Notes: a model not told the origin generated them from the letters alone. Positions 18,771 through 26,504 are shown, numbered from the stretch's first letter. The stretch is 64,000 nt of DNA from Winogradskyella marina (GCF_015645385.1 NZ_JADOET010000003.1:215824-279823); one strand, 5' to 3'. Made by a program: numbers and translations.

Positions 18771-19319
18771 ATGATACGAGACCATTGGAACGAAGAATGG
18801 AAAGAGATAGTTTTTGATGACAATATTGCAGAAGATGAAAAGTTCAAAATTTCTAATTATGGTAGACTAATTAACTGTAAAACAGAAACTGAATTTCTAG
18901 TTAAGAAATATTTTATTAATGGCTATCAAAATCTACCGCTTAAGCAAAAGAAAAATGGTAAGCTAACAAGTAGATATGTTCATAAATTGGTAGCCGAACA
19001 TTTCTTAGAACAAAATGATGGCCTATATGTCATTCACCTCAATTACGACAAAACCGATAATAGAGTTGAAAACTTAAAATGGGCAACGAAAAGAGAAAAG
19101 GAAATACATCAGTTTAGCAATCCTGAATTCAAAAATAGAAAGCGTAAAAAACCTTCAAATACCAAGCTTACTGAAACGAAAGTTAAGTTTATTAAACGGA
19201 AAATAAATGATCCTAATCGTAGAACGCGTCTAAAAATGATTGCGAAGCAATTTGGAATTTCTGAAATGCAGCTTTACAGAATAAAAACTGGAGAAAACTG
19301 GGGAGAGGTAACCGAATAA
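18771..19319 (+). CDS. NUMOD4/HNH-like protein with C-terminal helix-turn-helix
   Basis: The protein has 182 residues. The N-terminal part (about 8-37, WKEIVFD..EKFKISNYGRL) matches the NUMOD4 DNA-binding motif of homing-type nucleases. It is followed by an HNH-like core, YVHKLVAEHF and VIHLNYDKTDNRVENLKWAT (about 66-103). The C-terminus (about 130-180, KRKINDPNRRTRLKMIAKQFGISEMQLYRIKTG) looks like a helix-turn-helix. It may be a domesticated homing-endonuclease relative, active or only DNA-binding. An AGGGAG stretch 9 bp before the ATG is an unusually good Shine-Dalgarno sequence for this phylum. No intron or intein surrounds it. It lies 38 bp after the DUF349 gene and ends before a clear terminator. 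Confidence 0.75.
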   Translation: MIRDHWNEEWKEIVFDDNIAEDEKFKISNYGRLINCKTETEFLVKKYFINGYQNLPLKQKKNGKLTSRYVHKLVAEHFLEQNDGLYVIHLNYDKTDNRVENLKWATKREKEIHQFSNPEFKNRKRKKPSNTKLTETKVKFIKRKINDPNRRTRLKMIAKQFGISEMQLYRIKTGENWGEVTE

Positions 19320-19386
19320 ATTCTTACTTGGATACGTAATCTCATTTAAAAATTTCAATTTAATCTCAGCTAGATTTTTAAAATAT

Positions 19387-19419
19387 CAAAACCCACTTGT
19401 GCTTTACAAGTGGGTTTTG
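19387..19419. terminator. Bidirectional terminator hairpin
   Basis: CAAAACCCACTTGT (19387-19400) and its exact complement at 19406-19419 form a 14-bp stem with a 5-nt loop. The stem has A-rich and T-rich ends in both directions. It lies 67 bp after the HNH-like gene and closes the rightward run of genes. Confidence 0.8.
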
Positions 19420-19774
19420 CCCTAACTAAACTAAATTAACCTTAATTACAACCGCTTAAATAATAATTAAGATTTCCTACTAAGATTATAAAAGCGTTTT
19501 ACTTTTATATACAGTATTTACGTACAAAGTTTAGTTTTGGATGTTTGGATTTTATTTTTTTTAAAACTTTAACAATTTACACCTTAGCATGGTCATTTCT
19601 AAATGTAAGTCCAACTATAGAAAGGCTATTCAAATTAAAAATTAAGAATACTCTTAAGGATTTAACTACATTATAGAAAGACAATTTAGATATCTAGATT
19701 TCTATAAATTTACTGTAAACTTAAAAACGATAATTTAAGGTGGATTTCTGCCTTCGCAAGAATGACATAAGCTA
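19420..19774. other. Gene-free intergenic region between terminator and mazG
   Basis: These 355 bases are strongly AT-rich and hold no convincing coding frame. Near the right end (about 19740-19772) is GATTTCTGCCTTCGCAAGAATGAC, a half-copy of an intergenic repeat common in flavobacteria; no matching second arm is present. One isolated TAGTTTTG (19532-19539) resembles a -7 element but leads to no gene. Confidence 0.5.
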
Positions 19775-20548
19775 TTACAGTAATTTCGCTTCTTCCCAAA
19801 AGACATCCATTTCGGACAGTGTCATATCCTTTAGGGATTTATCTCGCTCTTTCGCTTTAGATTCTAAATATTGAAAGCGTTTTATGAATTTCTTATTAGT
19901 TCGCTCTAAGGCATTTTCGGGATTTACCTTAAGAAAGCGTGCGTAGTTAATCATTGAAAACATCACATCACCAAATTCACTTTCTATCGCATCGAGATCA
20001 CCTTTTGCAATTTCAGCTTTTAATTCGGCAAGCTCCTCTTCTACTTTTTCAAAAACTTGTTCTGGTTTTTCCCAATCAAAGCCAACTCCTGCTACCTTAT
20101 CTTGAATTCTGCTGGCTTTTACAACTGCTGGTAAGCTTTTAGGCACTCCTTCGAGAACACTTTTCTTACCTTCTTTAAGTTTTAGTTGCTCCCAATTTCG
20201 TTTAACCTCTTCTTCGTTTTCAACCTTAACATCACCATAAATATGTGGATGTCGATCTACAAGTTTATCACAAATACTATGGCAAACATCTACGATATCA
20301 AAGTCATTTGTTTCACTTCCTATTTTAGAATAAAACACAATATGCAATAAAACATCTCCCAATTCTTTTTTAACTTCCTCTAAATCATCATCTAAAATAG
20401 CATCTCCAAGTTCGTAAACTTCTTCAATGGTAAGATGACGTAAAGACTCCATCGTTTGTTTTTTATCCCAAGGACATTGCTCGCGCAACTCATCCATAAT
20501 GGTTAACAAACGTTCAAAAGCTTTTAATTGGGCTGTTTTATCAGACAT
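19775..20548 (-). CDS. mazG: Nucleoside triphosphate pyrophosphohydrolase MazG
   Basis: MazG hydrolyses NTPs to NMP and pyrophosphate and so cleans nucleotide pools. The 257-residue protein has the usual two-domain form. The N-terminal domain has CPWDKKQTMESLRHLTIEE and the metal-binding EExxE/ExxD pattern in EEVYELGDAI and EEVKKELGDVLLHIVFY. The second domain repeats it in EEELAELKAEI and ESEFGDVMFSMINYARF. It is the last gene of the leftward run ruvX-def-DUF5606-mazG. A dispersed palindromic repeat separates it from the DUF5606 gene. Confidence 0.93.
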   Translation of the reverse strand: MSDKTAQLKAFERLLTIMDELREQCPWDKKQTMESLRHLTIEEVYELGDAILDDDLEEVKKELGDVLLHIVFYSKIGSETNDFDIVDVCHSICDKLVDRHPHIYGDVKVENEEEVKRNWEQLKLKEGKKSVLEGVPKSLPAVVKASRIQDKVAGVGFDWEKPEQVFEKVEEELAELKAEIAKGDLDAIESEFGDVMFSMINYARFLKVNPENALERTNKKFIKRFQYLESKAKERDKSLKDMTLSEMDVFWEEAKLL

Positions 20549-20563
20549 TACTTTAGTATAATA

Positions 20564-20620
20564 GGTTCTCGATACAATTTTAAGCTGAAAGCTTTCAGCT
20601 AAAAACCACTCGAACTGACG
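20564..20620. repeat. Intergenic palindromic repeat, copy 2
   Basis: The segment begins GGTTCTCGATACAA and ends CGAACTGACG, which are the reverse complements of the ends of the repeat at 2671-2718. Its centre differs and contains an 18-bp perfect palindrome (20583-20600, AGCTGAAAGCTTTCAGCT). Conserved ends with a variable hairpin centre suggest a mobile or self-templating short repeat family. Confidence 0.7.
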
Positions 20621-20626
20621 TATTAT

Positions 20627-21058
20627 TTATTCTTCTTCTTCAGAAGTTTCTTTCGCGTCTTTAGACTCTTCAAGTGACTCTAAAAGATTGTTTTTCTGAA
20701 GTAAATTGTACCATTGTACCACTTTCTTAATATCTGAAGGATATACACGATCTTCATCATAATCTGGTAATACTTCAAAGAAAAATTCCTCTAATACGTC
20801 TTTACCATCTTTATGACTGATAGACGTTTGTTGTCCACCTTCCTTTTCTTTTACCTTTTTTAGTACATCTCTTAAAGGCACTTCTTCAGTTAGGGTATAA
20901 ATAGCTATTTCACTAAGAATACTTATGTTACTATGTGCACCAACTGTGATGCGCTTTTTATCGATTAACGATTCTACTACAGCACCTGTTCTCGTTTGTG
21001 TTACGATTTGGTATAAACCTGGTTTTCCAGAAATGGATAAAATTGTATCTAAGCTCAT
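20627..21058 (-). CDS. DUF5606 family protein
   Basis: The 143-residue protein begins SLDTILSISGKPGLYQIV, the signature of DUF5606, a small Bacteroidota-specific family without known function. It continues with RTGAVVESLIDKKR, a strand-rich core that could form an SH3- or Tudor-like barrel (inference). The C-terminal half is helical and ends in an acidic tail of Glu/Asp. There is no signal peptide. Its position between def and mazG is conserved in many flavobacteria, which hints at a housekeeping role linked to translation or nucleotide metabolism, but this is only context. Confidence 0.88.
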   Translation of the reverse strand: MSLDTILSISGKPGLYQIVTQTRTGAVVESLIDKKRITVGAHSNISILSEIAIYTLTEEVPLRDVLKKVKEKEGGQQTSISHKDGKDVLEEFFFEVLPDYDEDRVYPSDIKKVVQWYNLLQKNNLLESLEESKDAKETSEEEE

Positions 21059-21072
21059 CTTGTTTTTTTATC

Positions 21073-21142
21073 GTCAGGCTGAGCGCAGTCGAAGCCCAAT
21101 TATTTTGTTATTAATAAACCCTTCGACTGCGCTCAGGGTGAC
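21073..21142. repeat. Intergenic inverted repeat between def and the DUF5606 gene
   Basis: The arms 21073-21094 and 21121-21142 are complementary at 20 of 22 positions around the core CTGAGCGCAGTCGAAG. This GC-rich palindrome stands out from its AT-rich surroundings and is a type I recognise as scattered between genes in many flavobacterial genomes. It may fold in mRNA and lower or stabilise expression of the downstream genes. Confidence 0.7.
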
Positions 21143-21158
21143 AATAGTTTATATGTTT

Positions 21159-21749
21159 TTAACGCTTTCTACTCATTAAAGGAAAACGCATTTTGTAATC
21201 AATTTTAATCTTACCTTTTGAAATATTAGTAAGACGTCCTTTAATTAAACGCTTTTTAAATGATGATAATTTATCTGTAAATAAAATACCTTCAATATGG
21301 TCATATTCATGTTGAATAACTCTAGCAATTAAGCCATCATACTCTTCAACATGTGTATCAAAATTCTCATCCTGATATTGAATCTTAATTTTTGGCTGTC
21401 TAAAAACATCTTCTCTTACATCTGGAATACTTAAGCAACCTTCATTAAAAGCCCACTCATCGCCTTCCTCTTCTAAAATTTTAGCATTAATAAATGTCTT
21501 TTTGAAGTTTTTCATTTGCTCTCGTTCTTTTTCAGAAAGCTCTTCATCTTCAGCAAAGGGACTTGTATCTACCATAAACAAACGAATAGCTAAACCAATT
21601 TGAGGCGCAGCTAAACCAACACCATATGCACCATACATGGTTTCCTTCATGTTAGCAATAAGCTCACTTAGCTTCGGGTAATCTTTGTCTATTTCCTTTG
21701 CTTCTTTTCTTAAAACAGCATCGCCATAGGCTACAATAGGTAAAATCAT
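21159..21749 (-). CDS. def: Peptide deformylase
   Basis: Def removes the formyl group from the N-terminal methionine of new proteins, using a bound Fe2+ or similar metal. All three family motifs are present: GVGLAAPQIG (43-52), EGCLSIP (103-109) with metal ligand Cys105, and QHEYDHIEG (146-154) with His147, His151 and catalytic Glu148. At 196 residues it is slightly long, because of an acidic insertion (about 62-85) between motifs 1 and 2 that is usual in Bacteroidota. It follows ruvX at 129 bp in the same direction and is likely co-transcribed. Confidence 0.95.
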   Translation of the reverse strand: MILPIVAYGDAVLRKEAKEIDKDYPKLSELIANMKETMYGAYGVGLAAPQIGLAIRLFMVDTSPFAEDEELSEKEREQMKNFKKTFINAKILEEEGDEWAFNEGCLSIPDVREDVFRQPKIKIQYQDENFDTHVEEYDGLIARVIQHEYDHIEGILFTDKLSSFKKRLIKGRLTNISKGKIKIDYKMRFPLMSRKR

Positions 21750-21878
21750 AATTCATTTATTTTCGCGTGCAAAAGTACCAAATTCTAATATAATATTTCA
21801 AATTTCAAAAACTAAATTCCATTATGTTTTCTATAGAAGATAGAATGTTTTAATACTTTAATACTATATACTTAATAT

Positions 21879-22295
21879 TTAAAATTGATTACTAGAAAGG
21901 TAACTCTGTAATATCAATGTGGCACTAATTTCATCAACCAAAGCCTTATTTTTTCTTTGTTTTTTCTTCAATCCACTATCAATCATCGTTTGAAATGCCA
22001 TTTTAGACGTAAAGCGCTCATCTACTCTATCTACAGGAATTTGAGGAATAGCTTTTGTTAGTTGCACTAAAAACTTCTGAATATAGACTTCGCTTTCCGA
22101 CGCTGTATTGTCCATCTGTTTAGGTAAACCAACTACAATTTTATCAACGCTTTCAGTTGAAGTATATTTTATTAAAAACGGAAGCAGCTCTTTTGTTTCA
22201 ACTGTAGTAAGACCAGAAGCTATTATTTGCATCTCGTCTGTTACTGCTAATCCTGTTCGTTTTGTACCATAATCTATGGCTAAAATTCGTCCCAT
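21879..22295 (-). CDS. ruvX: Holliday-junction resolvase-like nuclease RuvX/YqgF
   Basis: The 138-residue protein has an RNase H-like fold. It starts GRILAIDYGTKRTGLAVTD, which holds the first catalytic Asp (Asp7), then VVGLPKQMDNTAS with the second motif, and DERFTSKMA and KALVDEISATLILQSYL near the C-terminus. YqgF proteins act in pre-16S rRNA 5'-end maturation in E. coli, and some are junction resolvases. It is the first gene of the leftward run. A minus-strand TATCTTTGC (complement of 22300-22308) ends only 4 bases before the ATG, so the mRNA may be leaderless or nearly so. Confidence 0.92.
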   Translation of the reverse strand: MGRILAIDYGTKRTGLAVTDEMQIIASGLTTVETKELLPFLIKYTSTESVDKIVVGLPKQMDNTASESEVYIQKFLVQLTKAIPQIPVDRVDERFTSKMAFQTMIDSGLKKKQRKNKALVDEISATLILQSYLSSNQF

Positions 22296-22299
22296 AATT

Positions 22300-22308
22300 G
22301 CAAAGATA
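22300..22308 (-). promoter_or_regulatory. Candidate -7 promoter element of ruvX
   Basis: The minus strand reads TATCTTTGC, a full match to TAnnTTTG, ending 4 bases before the start codon. The usual distance to the transcription start would place +1 at or close to the A of the ATG. A terminator-like hairpin lies immediately upstream, so ruvX must have its own promoter. Confidence 0.5.
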
Positions 22309-22316
22309 AGGCATTA

Positions 22317-22348
22317 AAAAACGCTTCCTTAAAAAAAGAAGCGTTTTT
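22317..22348 (-). terminator. Terminator-like hairpin upstream of ruvX
   Basis: AAAAACGCTTC (22317-22327) and GAAGCGTTTTT (22338-22348) form an 11-bp stem with a 10-nt loop and T-runs on both strands. Because it stands in front of ruvX, it must end a separate minus-strand transcript, or a plus-strand transcript antisense to ruvX. Confidence 0.6.
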
Positions 22349-22666
22349 AAAATAATCAATTTAACCAAACCAATCAAATGAGTTATTCCCTCTAAAAATA
22401 AATCAACATGATCGTTATACTTAAGACACCACATTGTTATGTAGGTCACATCTTTTTGTATTAAAAAAGAAAACGCCTCGTTCAATAGGGAGAGGAGTTT
22501 TCAATATTTGCTATTAATCAAATTCTGTGACATTCAGGTAAAATATCCAGGGCATTTAATTACTATTAAGACACTACATTTTTCAAATGGTCACATTTTT
22601 ATTAAAAAGTATTTTAGCTTCAATTATTATAAAAGTATCTTTGATGACTAAATTCAATTTGAAAAC
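22349..22666. ncRNA. Intergenic region with possible tandem small RNA genes
   Basis: The gap between ruvX and dapD has no good coding frame. It holds a second hairpin (22469-22479 with 22492-22502), which on the minus strand is followed by TTTTCTTTTTT. It also holds an imperfect ~45-bp direct repeat (22421-22469 and 22566-22609) sharing TTAAGACAC, ACATT, GGTCACAT and ATTAAAAA. On the minus strand each repeat copy is followed 60-100 nt later by a terminator-like hairpin. This layout would suit two small transcripts, but no known RNA family is recognised and no clear -7 element precedes them. Confidence 0.3.
22636..22643 (+). promoter_or_regulatory. Candidate -7 promoter element of dapD
   Basis: TATCTTTG matches the TAnnTTTG consensus and lies 23 bp before the dapD ATG. 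A -33 TTG is not seen at the expected distance. Confidence 0.5.
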
Positions 22667-23482
22667 ATGAAACAATTACAGTCTGTTATAGAAAATGCGT
22701 GGGAAGATCGTTCTCTTTTAACTAATCAAATAACTATAGATGCTATAAGAAGCGTTGTAGACCTTGTTGATGCTGGTACATTACGTGTGGCAGAGCCTAC
22801 TGATAATGGATGGCAAGTAAACGAATGGGTAAAAAAAGCAGTCGTTTTATATTTCCCTATTCAGAAAATGGAAACTTTTGAAGTTGGTATTTTTGAATAT
22901 CATGACAAAATTCCATTGAAAAAAGGCTATGCAGAAAAGGGAATTAGAGTTGTACCACATGCTGTAGCCAGACATGGAGCTTATATTTCTTCAGGAACTA
23001 TTTTAATGCCAAGTTATGTAAATATTGGTGCTTATGTAGATGAAGGTACTATGGTAGATACTTGGGCTACAGTTGGTAGCTGTGCACAGATTGGTAAAAA
23101 TGTCCACCTTTCTGGAGGTGTTGGTATTGGTGGAGTTTTAGAACCTTTACAAGCAGCTCCAGTAATTATTGAAGATGGTGCATTTATAGGTAGTCGTTGT
23201 ATTGTTGTTGAAGGCGTACGTGTAGAAAAAGAAGCTGTTTTAGGTGCGAATGTGGTGTTAACCATGAGTACAAAAATTATTGATGTTACTGGAGATGAAC
23301 CTGTGGAAACCAAAGGTGTTGTACCAGCACGTTCTGTAGTAATACCTGGAAGTTACACTAAAAAGTTTGCTGCTGGAGAATTTCAAGTACCTTGTGCTTT
23401 AATTATTGGTAAACGTAAAGAAAGCACCAATAAGAAGACCTCTTTAAATGATGCTTTGCGTGAGTATGATGTAGCAGTTTAA
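22667..23482 (+). CDS. dapD: Tetrahydrodipicolinate N-succinyltransferase
   Basis: DapD transfers succinyl from succinyl-CoA to tetrahydrodipicolinate, in the succinylase branch of lysine and meso-diaminopimelate synthesis. The 271-residue protein has the normal length. An alpha-helical N-terminal domain (about 1-100) precedes a left-handed beta-helix of hexapeptide repeats (about 105-235), such as VNIGAYVDEGTMVDTWATVG, IGKNVHLSGGVGIGGVLEP and ALQAAPVIIEDGAFIGSRC-type turns, and a short C-terminal helix closes the CoA site. A TATCTTTG element lies 23 bp upstream. The following gene is only 31 bp away, so surface-glycan genes may be read from the same promoter. Confidence 0.95.
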   Translation: MKQLQSVIENAWEDRSLLTNQITIDAIRSVVDLVDAGTLRVAEPTDNGWQVNEWVKKAVVLYFPIQKMETFEVGIFEYHDKIPLKKGYAEKGIRVVPHAVARHGAYISSGTILMPSYVNIGAYVDEGTMVDTWATVGSCAQIGKNVHLSGGVGIGGVLEPLQAAPVIIEDGAFIGSRCIVVEGVRVEKEAVLGANVVLTMSTKIIDVTGDEPVETKGVVPARSVVIPGSYTKKFAAGEFQVPCALIIGKRKESTNKKTSLNDALREYDVAV

Positions 23483-23513
23483 AAACTAAAATTAGATATA
23501 ACTGAAATTAGAT

Positions 23514-24560
23514 ATGGAGCAACTGAAGTATGATATATATTGGTATTTTAAACTTAAAAGATCAAACGGTCGTGCTTTAAAAGCGCTAAATATAATTGAA
23601 AGTTATAAAGGCAAGCTTCAACCAAAGCTTAAAAAACAATCCAATGAATATGCCACTGAAGTCCTTGGCAATAGAGCCTATGCTCCTTGGTTGTATGTGT
23701 ATGCTGCTTTTCAGAATCGATTTGAAGATGGTTGGATTCCTGATAATTATTACGCAAAAGAAGTGATTCCAAAGTTAAATGGAGATTACGGGAAAGTGGC
23801 AGACCGAAACTTTATTATCCCTTTTTTGCTTTCCGATATTGAAACATTAGATGTCGCCTATATTCTTAACGGTAAATTTTGCAGTATAGATAGCAAAATT
23901 ATAGACCCAAATAAAGTTAAAGACTACCTATTTGAAAAACATGATAAGTTAGTTTTTAAATTAGAAAACTCTAAACGAGGTAAAGGTGTCTTTATACTAG
24001 ATAAAAGTAATTTTGATATTTCAACATTTTTATCAAATGGATATGGCAACGGAGTTTTTCAAAAGTTTATTCAGCAACATCCATTTTTTTCAGAATTTGC
24101 TGATAATTCTGTTGCAACAATAAGAGTCACTACAGTATCTGATCCCTTAGGCAATATTTCTGCCCGAGCATCTTATATTAGATTTGGTCGTACAAAAGAC
24201 ACTCATATTAAATCAAATTCTGCGGTCAGTGTTTCTATAGATATTAACTCAGGTGAATTTCATCCTAAAGGCTATATGAATTGGACTGAAATTGATAAAC
24301 ATCCAGATAGTAAGGTCTCATTTCATCAAAAAACAATTCCGTATTTCAATAAATGCCTAGAAAAAGCTATAGAAATGCATAAAACTATCCCGTTTATGGG
24401 TTGTTTAGGTTGGGATTTAGCCGTAGACCATTTAGACAAAATTCAACTTATTGAAGTGAACGGCATCAATAATGGCATAAAGTTTAGTGAAGCAACTACA
24501 GGACCATGCTTTAAGGATTTAGGTTGGAATAATCTTTGGAAACAAAAACAAGGATTGTAA
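23514..24560 (+). CDS. ATP-grasp protein of the sugar-transfer-associated type
   Basis: The 348-residue protein resembles ATPgrasp_ST, a family found in polysaccharide loci that is thought to join amino acids or other carboxylates to sugars using ATP. Visible features are the nucleotide-binding segment LVFKLENSKRGKGVFIL (about 145-161, Lys and Gly-rich loop), FQKFIQQHP (about 182-190), IRVTTVSDPLG (about 203-213), and the C-terminal metal-binding part CLGWDLAVD...IQLIEVNGIN (about 297-320), with Asp and Glu-x-Asn residues. There is no signal or membrane segment. It starts a run of four rightward genes with short gaps. The ligated substrate cannot be named from the sequence. Confidence 0.8.
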   Translation: MEQLKYDIYWYFKLKRSNGRALKALNIIESYKGKLQPKLKKQSNEYATEVLGNRAYAPWLYVYAAFQNRFEDGWIPDNYYAKEVIPKLNGDYGKVADRNFIIPFLLSDIETLDVAYILNGKFCSIDSKIIDPNKVKDYLFEKHDKLVFKLENSKRGKGVFILDKSNFDISTFLSNGYGNGVFQKFIQQHPFFSEFADNSVATIRVTTVSDPLGNISARASYIRFGRTKDTHIKSNSAVSVSIDINSGEFHPKGYMNWTEIDKHPDSKVSFHQKTIPYFNKCLEKAIEMHKTIPFMGCLGWDLAVDHLDKIQLIEVNGINNGIKFSEATTGPCFKDLGWNNLWKQKQGL

Positions 24561-24584
24561 TTTTAATATTTAAACATCATAATA

Positions 24585-25499
24585 ATGCCAAGTATAATAC
24601 GTCGATTTTTTTTAAGGCACTTACGGAAAATGAGATCCTTACCGCCTAAAATTTATACACCAATTTCTTACGAGTATTACACTGGCAAAAAATTAGATTT
24701 AGAAAACCCTATTGAGTTTAATGAAAAACTCCAATGGATGAAGGTGTTTTATCATCCAAAAATCTTAAACCTATTAGTAGACAAATATGCCGTTAGAACT
24801 TATGTTGAAGAAAAAATAGGAGCGCAATACCTCAATCAAATTTATGGTGTTTATGACAAACCTGAATCAATTCCATTTGAAGAGTTACCTAATAAATTTG
24901 TCGTTAAAGCAACCCATACAAGCAGTCACAATTTAATTGTAACAGACAAAACAAATCTCGATAAGAAAAAAGCTATAAAATCGTTTCACAAATGGTTAAG
25001 CAAAAATCAATACTACAGAATCGGACAAGAATGGGCTTATAAAGATGTGCCACCACGAATAGTTGTTGAAAAATTTTTAAAAGATGACGAAGAAAACTCA
25101 CTAATAGATTATAAATTTTATTGTTTTAATGGCACTCCTAAATTTTTAGAAGTACATTTAGATAGAGCAGATAATCATAAACGCGGTTTTTTTGATTTCG
25201 ATTTTAAACCATTACCTTACAGATATGTTTCTTTAGAAAAAAGTATTTCTTCAGCAATTAAAAAACCAACGAACCTAGAGGAAATGATAAAATTTGCTGA
25301 AATTTTGTCTGGAAATTTTCCGTTTGTGCGAGTTGATTTTTACTCTATCCAAGGGAAAACTATCTTTGGTGAAATGACGTTTTACCCATCGGATGGAAGA
25401 AAAGATTTTATTCCTGATGAATACAACAAAATTATTGGCGATTACATTATACTGCCTAAATTAGAATCGGGACAACAAGCTATTACTAAATTAGATTAA
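24585..25499 (+). CDS. TupA-like ATP-grasp protein
   Basis: This 304-residue protein matches the TupA-like ATP-grasp family, named after a protein of teichuronopeptide synthesis in alkaliphilic Bacillus. Characteristic parts are the N-terminal FNEKLQWMKVFYHP (about 46-59), DKYAVRTYVEEKIG (about 66-79), FVVKATHTSSHN (about 105-116) that should hold the ATP lysine, PRIVVEKFLKD (about 157-167), DYKFYCFNGTPKFLEVH (about 175-191), and the metal-site segment VRVDFYSI...FGEMTFYPSDG (about 246-268). It is probably cytoplasmic and works with neighbouring transferases on a surface glycan. The same operon holds a different ATP-grasp type just upstream, 24 bp away. Confidence 0.83.
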   Translation: MPSIIRRFFLRHLRKMRSLPPKIYTPISYEYYTGKKLDLENPIEFNEKLQWMKVFYHPKILNLLVDKYAVRTYVEEKIGAQYLNQIYGVYDKPESIPFEELPNKFVVKATHTSSHNLIVTDKTNLDKKKAIKSFHKWLSKNQYYRIGQEWAYKDVPPRIVVEKFLKDDEENSLIDYKFYCFNGTPKFLEVHLDRADNHKRGFFDFDFKPLPYRYVSLEKSISSAIKKPTNLEEMIKFAEILSGNFPFVRVDFYSIQGKTIFGEMTFYPSDGRKDFIPDEYNKIIGDYIILPKLESGQQAITKLD

Positions 25500-25549
25500 C
25501 TTCGATAACATATTTAAAGGTAATTTGTACCATATTTGGAATGTGAATT

Positions 25550-26491
25550 ATGACGAATAACAATGCTGACCAACATACTATTGATGCTGTAATTCTCTGG
25601 GTAGATGGCGAAGATGAAAACCACAAAGCCAAAATGCTACCTTATTTAGAGGATAAAACTAAAATTAGTTCTGAGAAATTTAGAACACGTTTCGATCAGG
25701 TTAATGAAATAAAGTTTACTATTAATTCTATTCTCAAATACGCTCCGTATATAAGAAACATTTACATTATTACCGACAACCAAACACCTGAATTTTTACA
25801 AAACAGTTCTGACGACACGTATAAAAACGTTTCTATAGTAGACCATAAAGTGGTCTTTAAAGGTTATGAAGAGTATTTACCAACTTTTAATTGTAGACCA
25901 ATTGAAACCTGTTTATTCAGAATTCCAGATTTAGCTGAACACTTTATCTATTTTAATGATGATTTCTTTCTTATAAACGACACAAAACCAAATGATTTCT
26001 TTAAAAATGGGTTACCCATTTTAAGAGGTAAATGGCTAAAGTTTGATAAAGATATATTTTACAAAAAATTTAAAAAACCGAGAGTTGGCCATAAATCTAT
26101 TCAGCAAAATGCCGCTCGATTAGCAGGTTTTGATAAATATTACAATTTTAAGCATACACCTCATCCGTTACGGAAATCGACCTTTGAAAACTATTTTAAT
26201 GACAACGAAGATGTACTTCTAGAAAATATTAAACATCGTTTTAGAAAAACGAGTCAGTTTACTCCTCAAGGCTTGGCTAATCATTTAGAAATAAAGAATA
26301 AAACCTGTTATTTTGATAGTGATTTAAAACTGATGTACTTTAGGTCCTACAAAAAACCTTTGATTTGGTATAAATTCAAATTAAATGTAAAATCGAAAGG
26401 AAAGTTGTTTTTAGGACTTCAAAGTTTAGACCGTAGTCCATCACACATTTTAGAATATATTTTAAACTGGTTAGAGAAACGTACCTCATAA
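25550..26491 (+). CDS. Stealth-family sugar phosphotransferase
   Basis: Stealth proteins transfer sugar-1-phosphates from nucleotide sugars to make phosphodiester-linked glycans, such as hexose-phosphate capsules. The 313-residue protein has conserved region 1, DAVILWVDGED (about 12-22), region 2 with RFDQVNEIKFTINSILKYAP (about 45-64) and NIYIITDNQTPEFL, and FIYFNDDFFLIND (about 126-138). A later segment, GHKSIQQNAARLAGF...HTPHPLRKS, fits region 3. No membrane segment is visible. It sits 50 bp after the TupA-like gene and 13 bp before the glycerophosphotransferase-like gene. The combination points to a phosphate-containing surface polymer (inference). Confidence 0.88.
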   Translation: MTNNNADQHTIDAVILWVDGEDENHKAKMLPYLEDKTKISSEKFRTRFDQVNEIKFTINSILKYAPYIRNIYIITDNQTPEFLQNSSDDTYKNVSIVDHKVVFKGYEEYLPTFNCRPIETCLFRIPDLAEHFIYFNDDFFLINDTKPNDFFKNGLPILRGKWLKFDKDIFYKKFKKPRVGHKSIQQNAARLAGFDKYYNFKHTPHPLRKSTFENYFNDNEDVLLENIKHRFRKTSQFTPQGLANHLEIKNKTCYFDSDLKLMYFRSYKKPLIWYKFKLNVKSKGKLFLGLQSLDRSPSHILEYILNWLEKRTS

Positions 26492-26504
26492 ATTAATTAA
26501 AAGC

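Noticed and set aside
19532..19539. TAGTTTTG as a promoter in the 355-bp gap
   Set aside because: It has no -33 partner and no gene or structured RNA follows it in that direction before the convergent mazG end.
22198..22485. A 95-codon minus-strand frame overlapping the ruvX start
   Set aside because: It overlaps ruvX in another frame, spans a terminator-like hairpin, has no domain and no promoter of its own. The overlap with a certain gene makes it unlikely.
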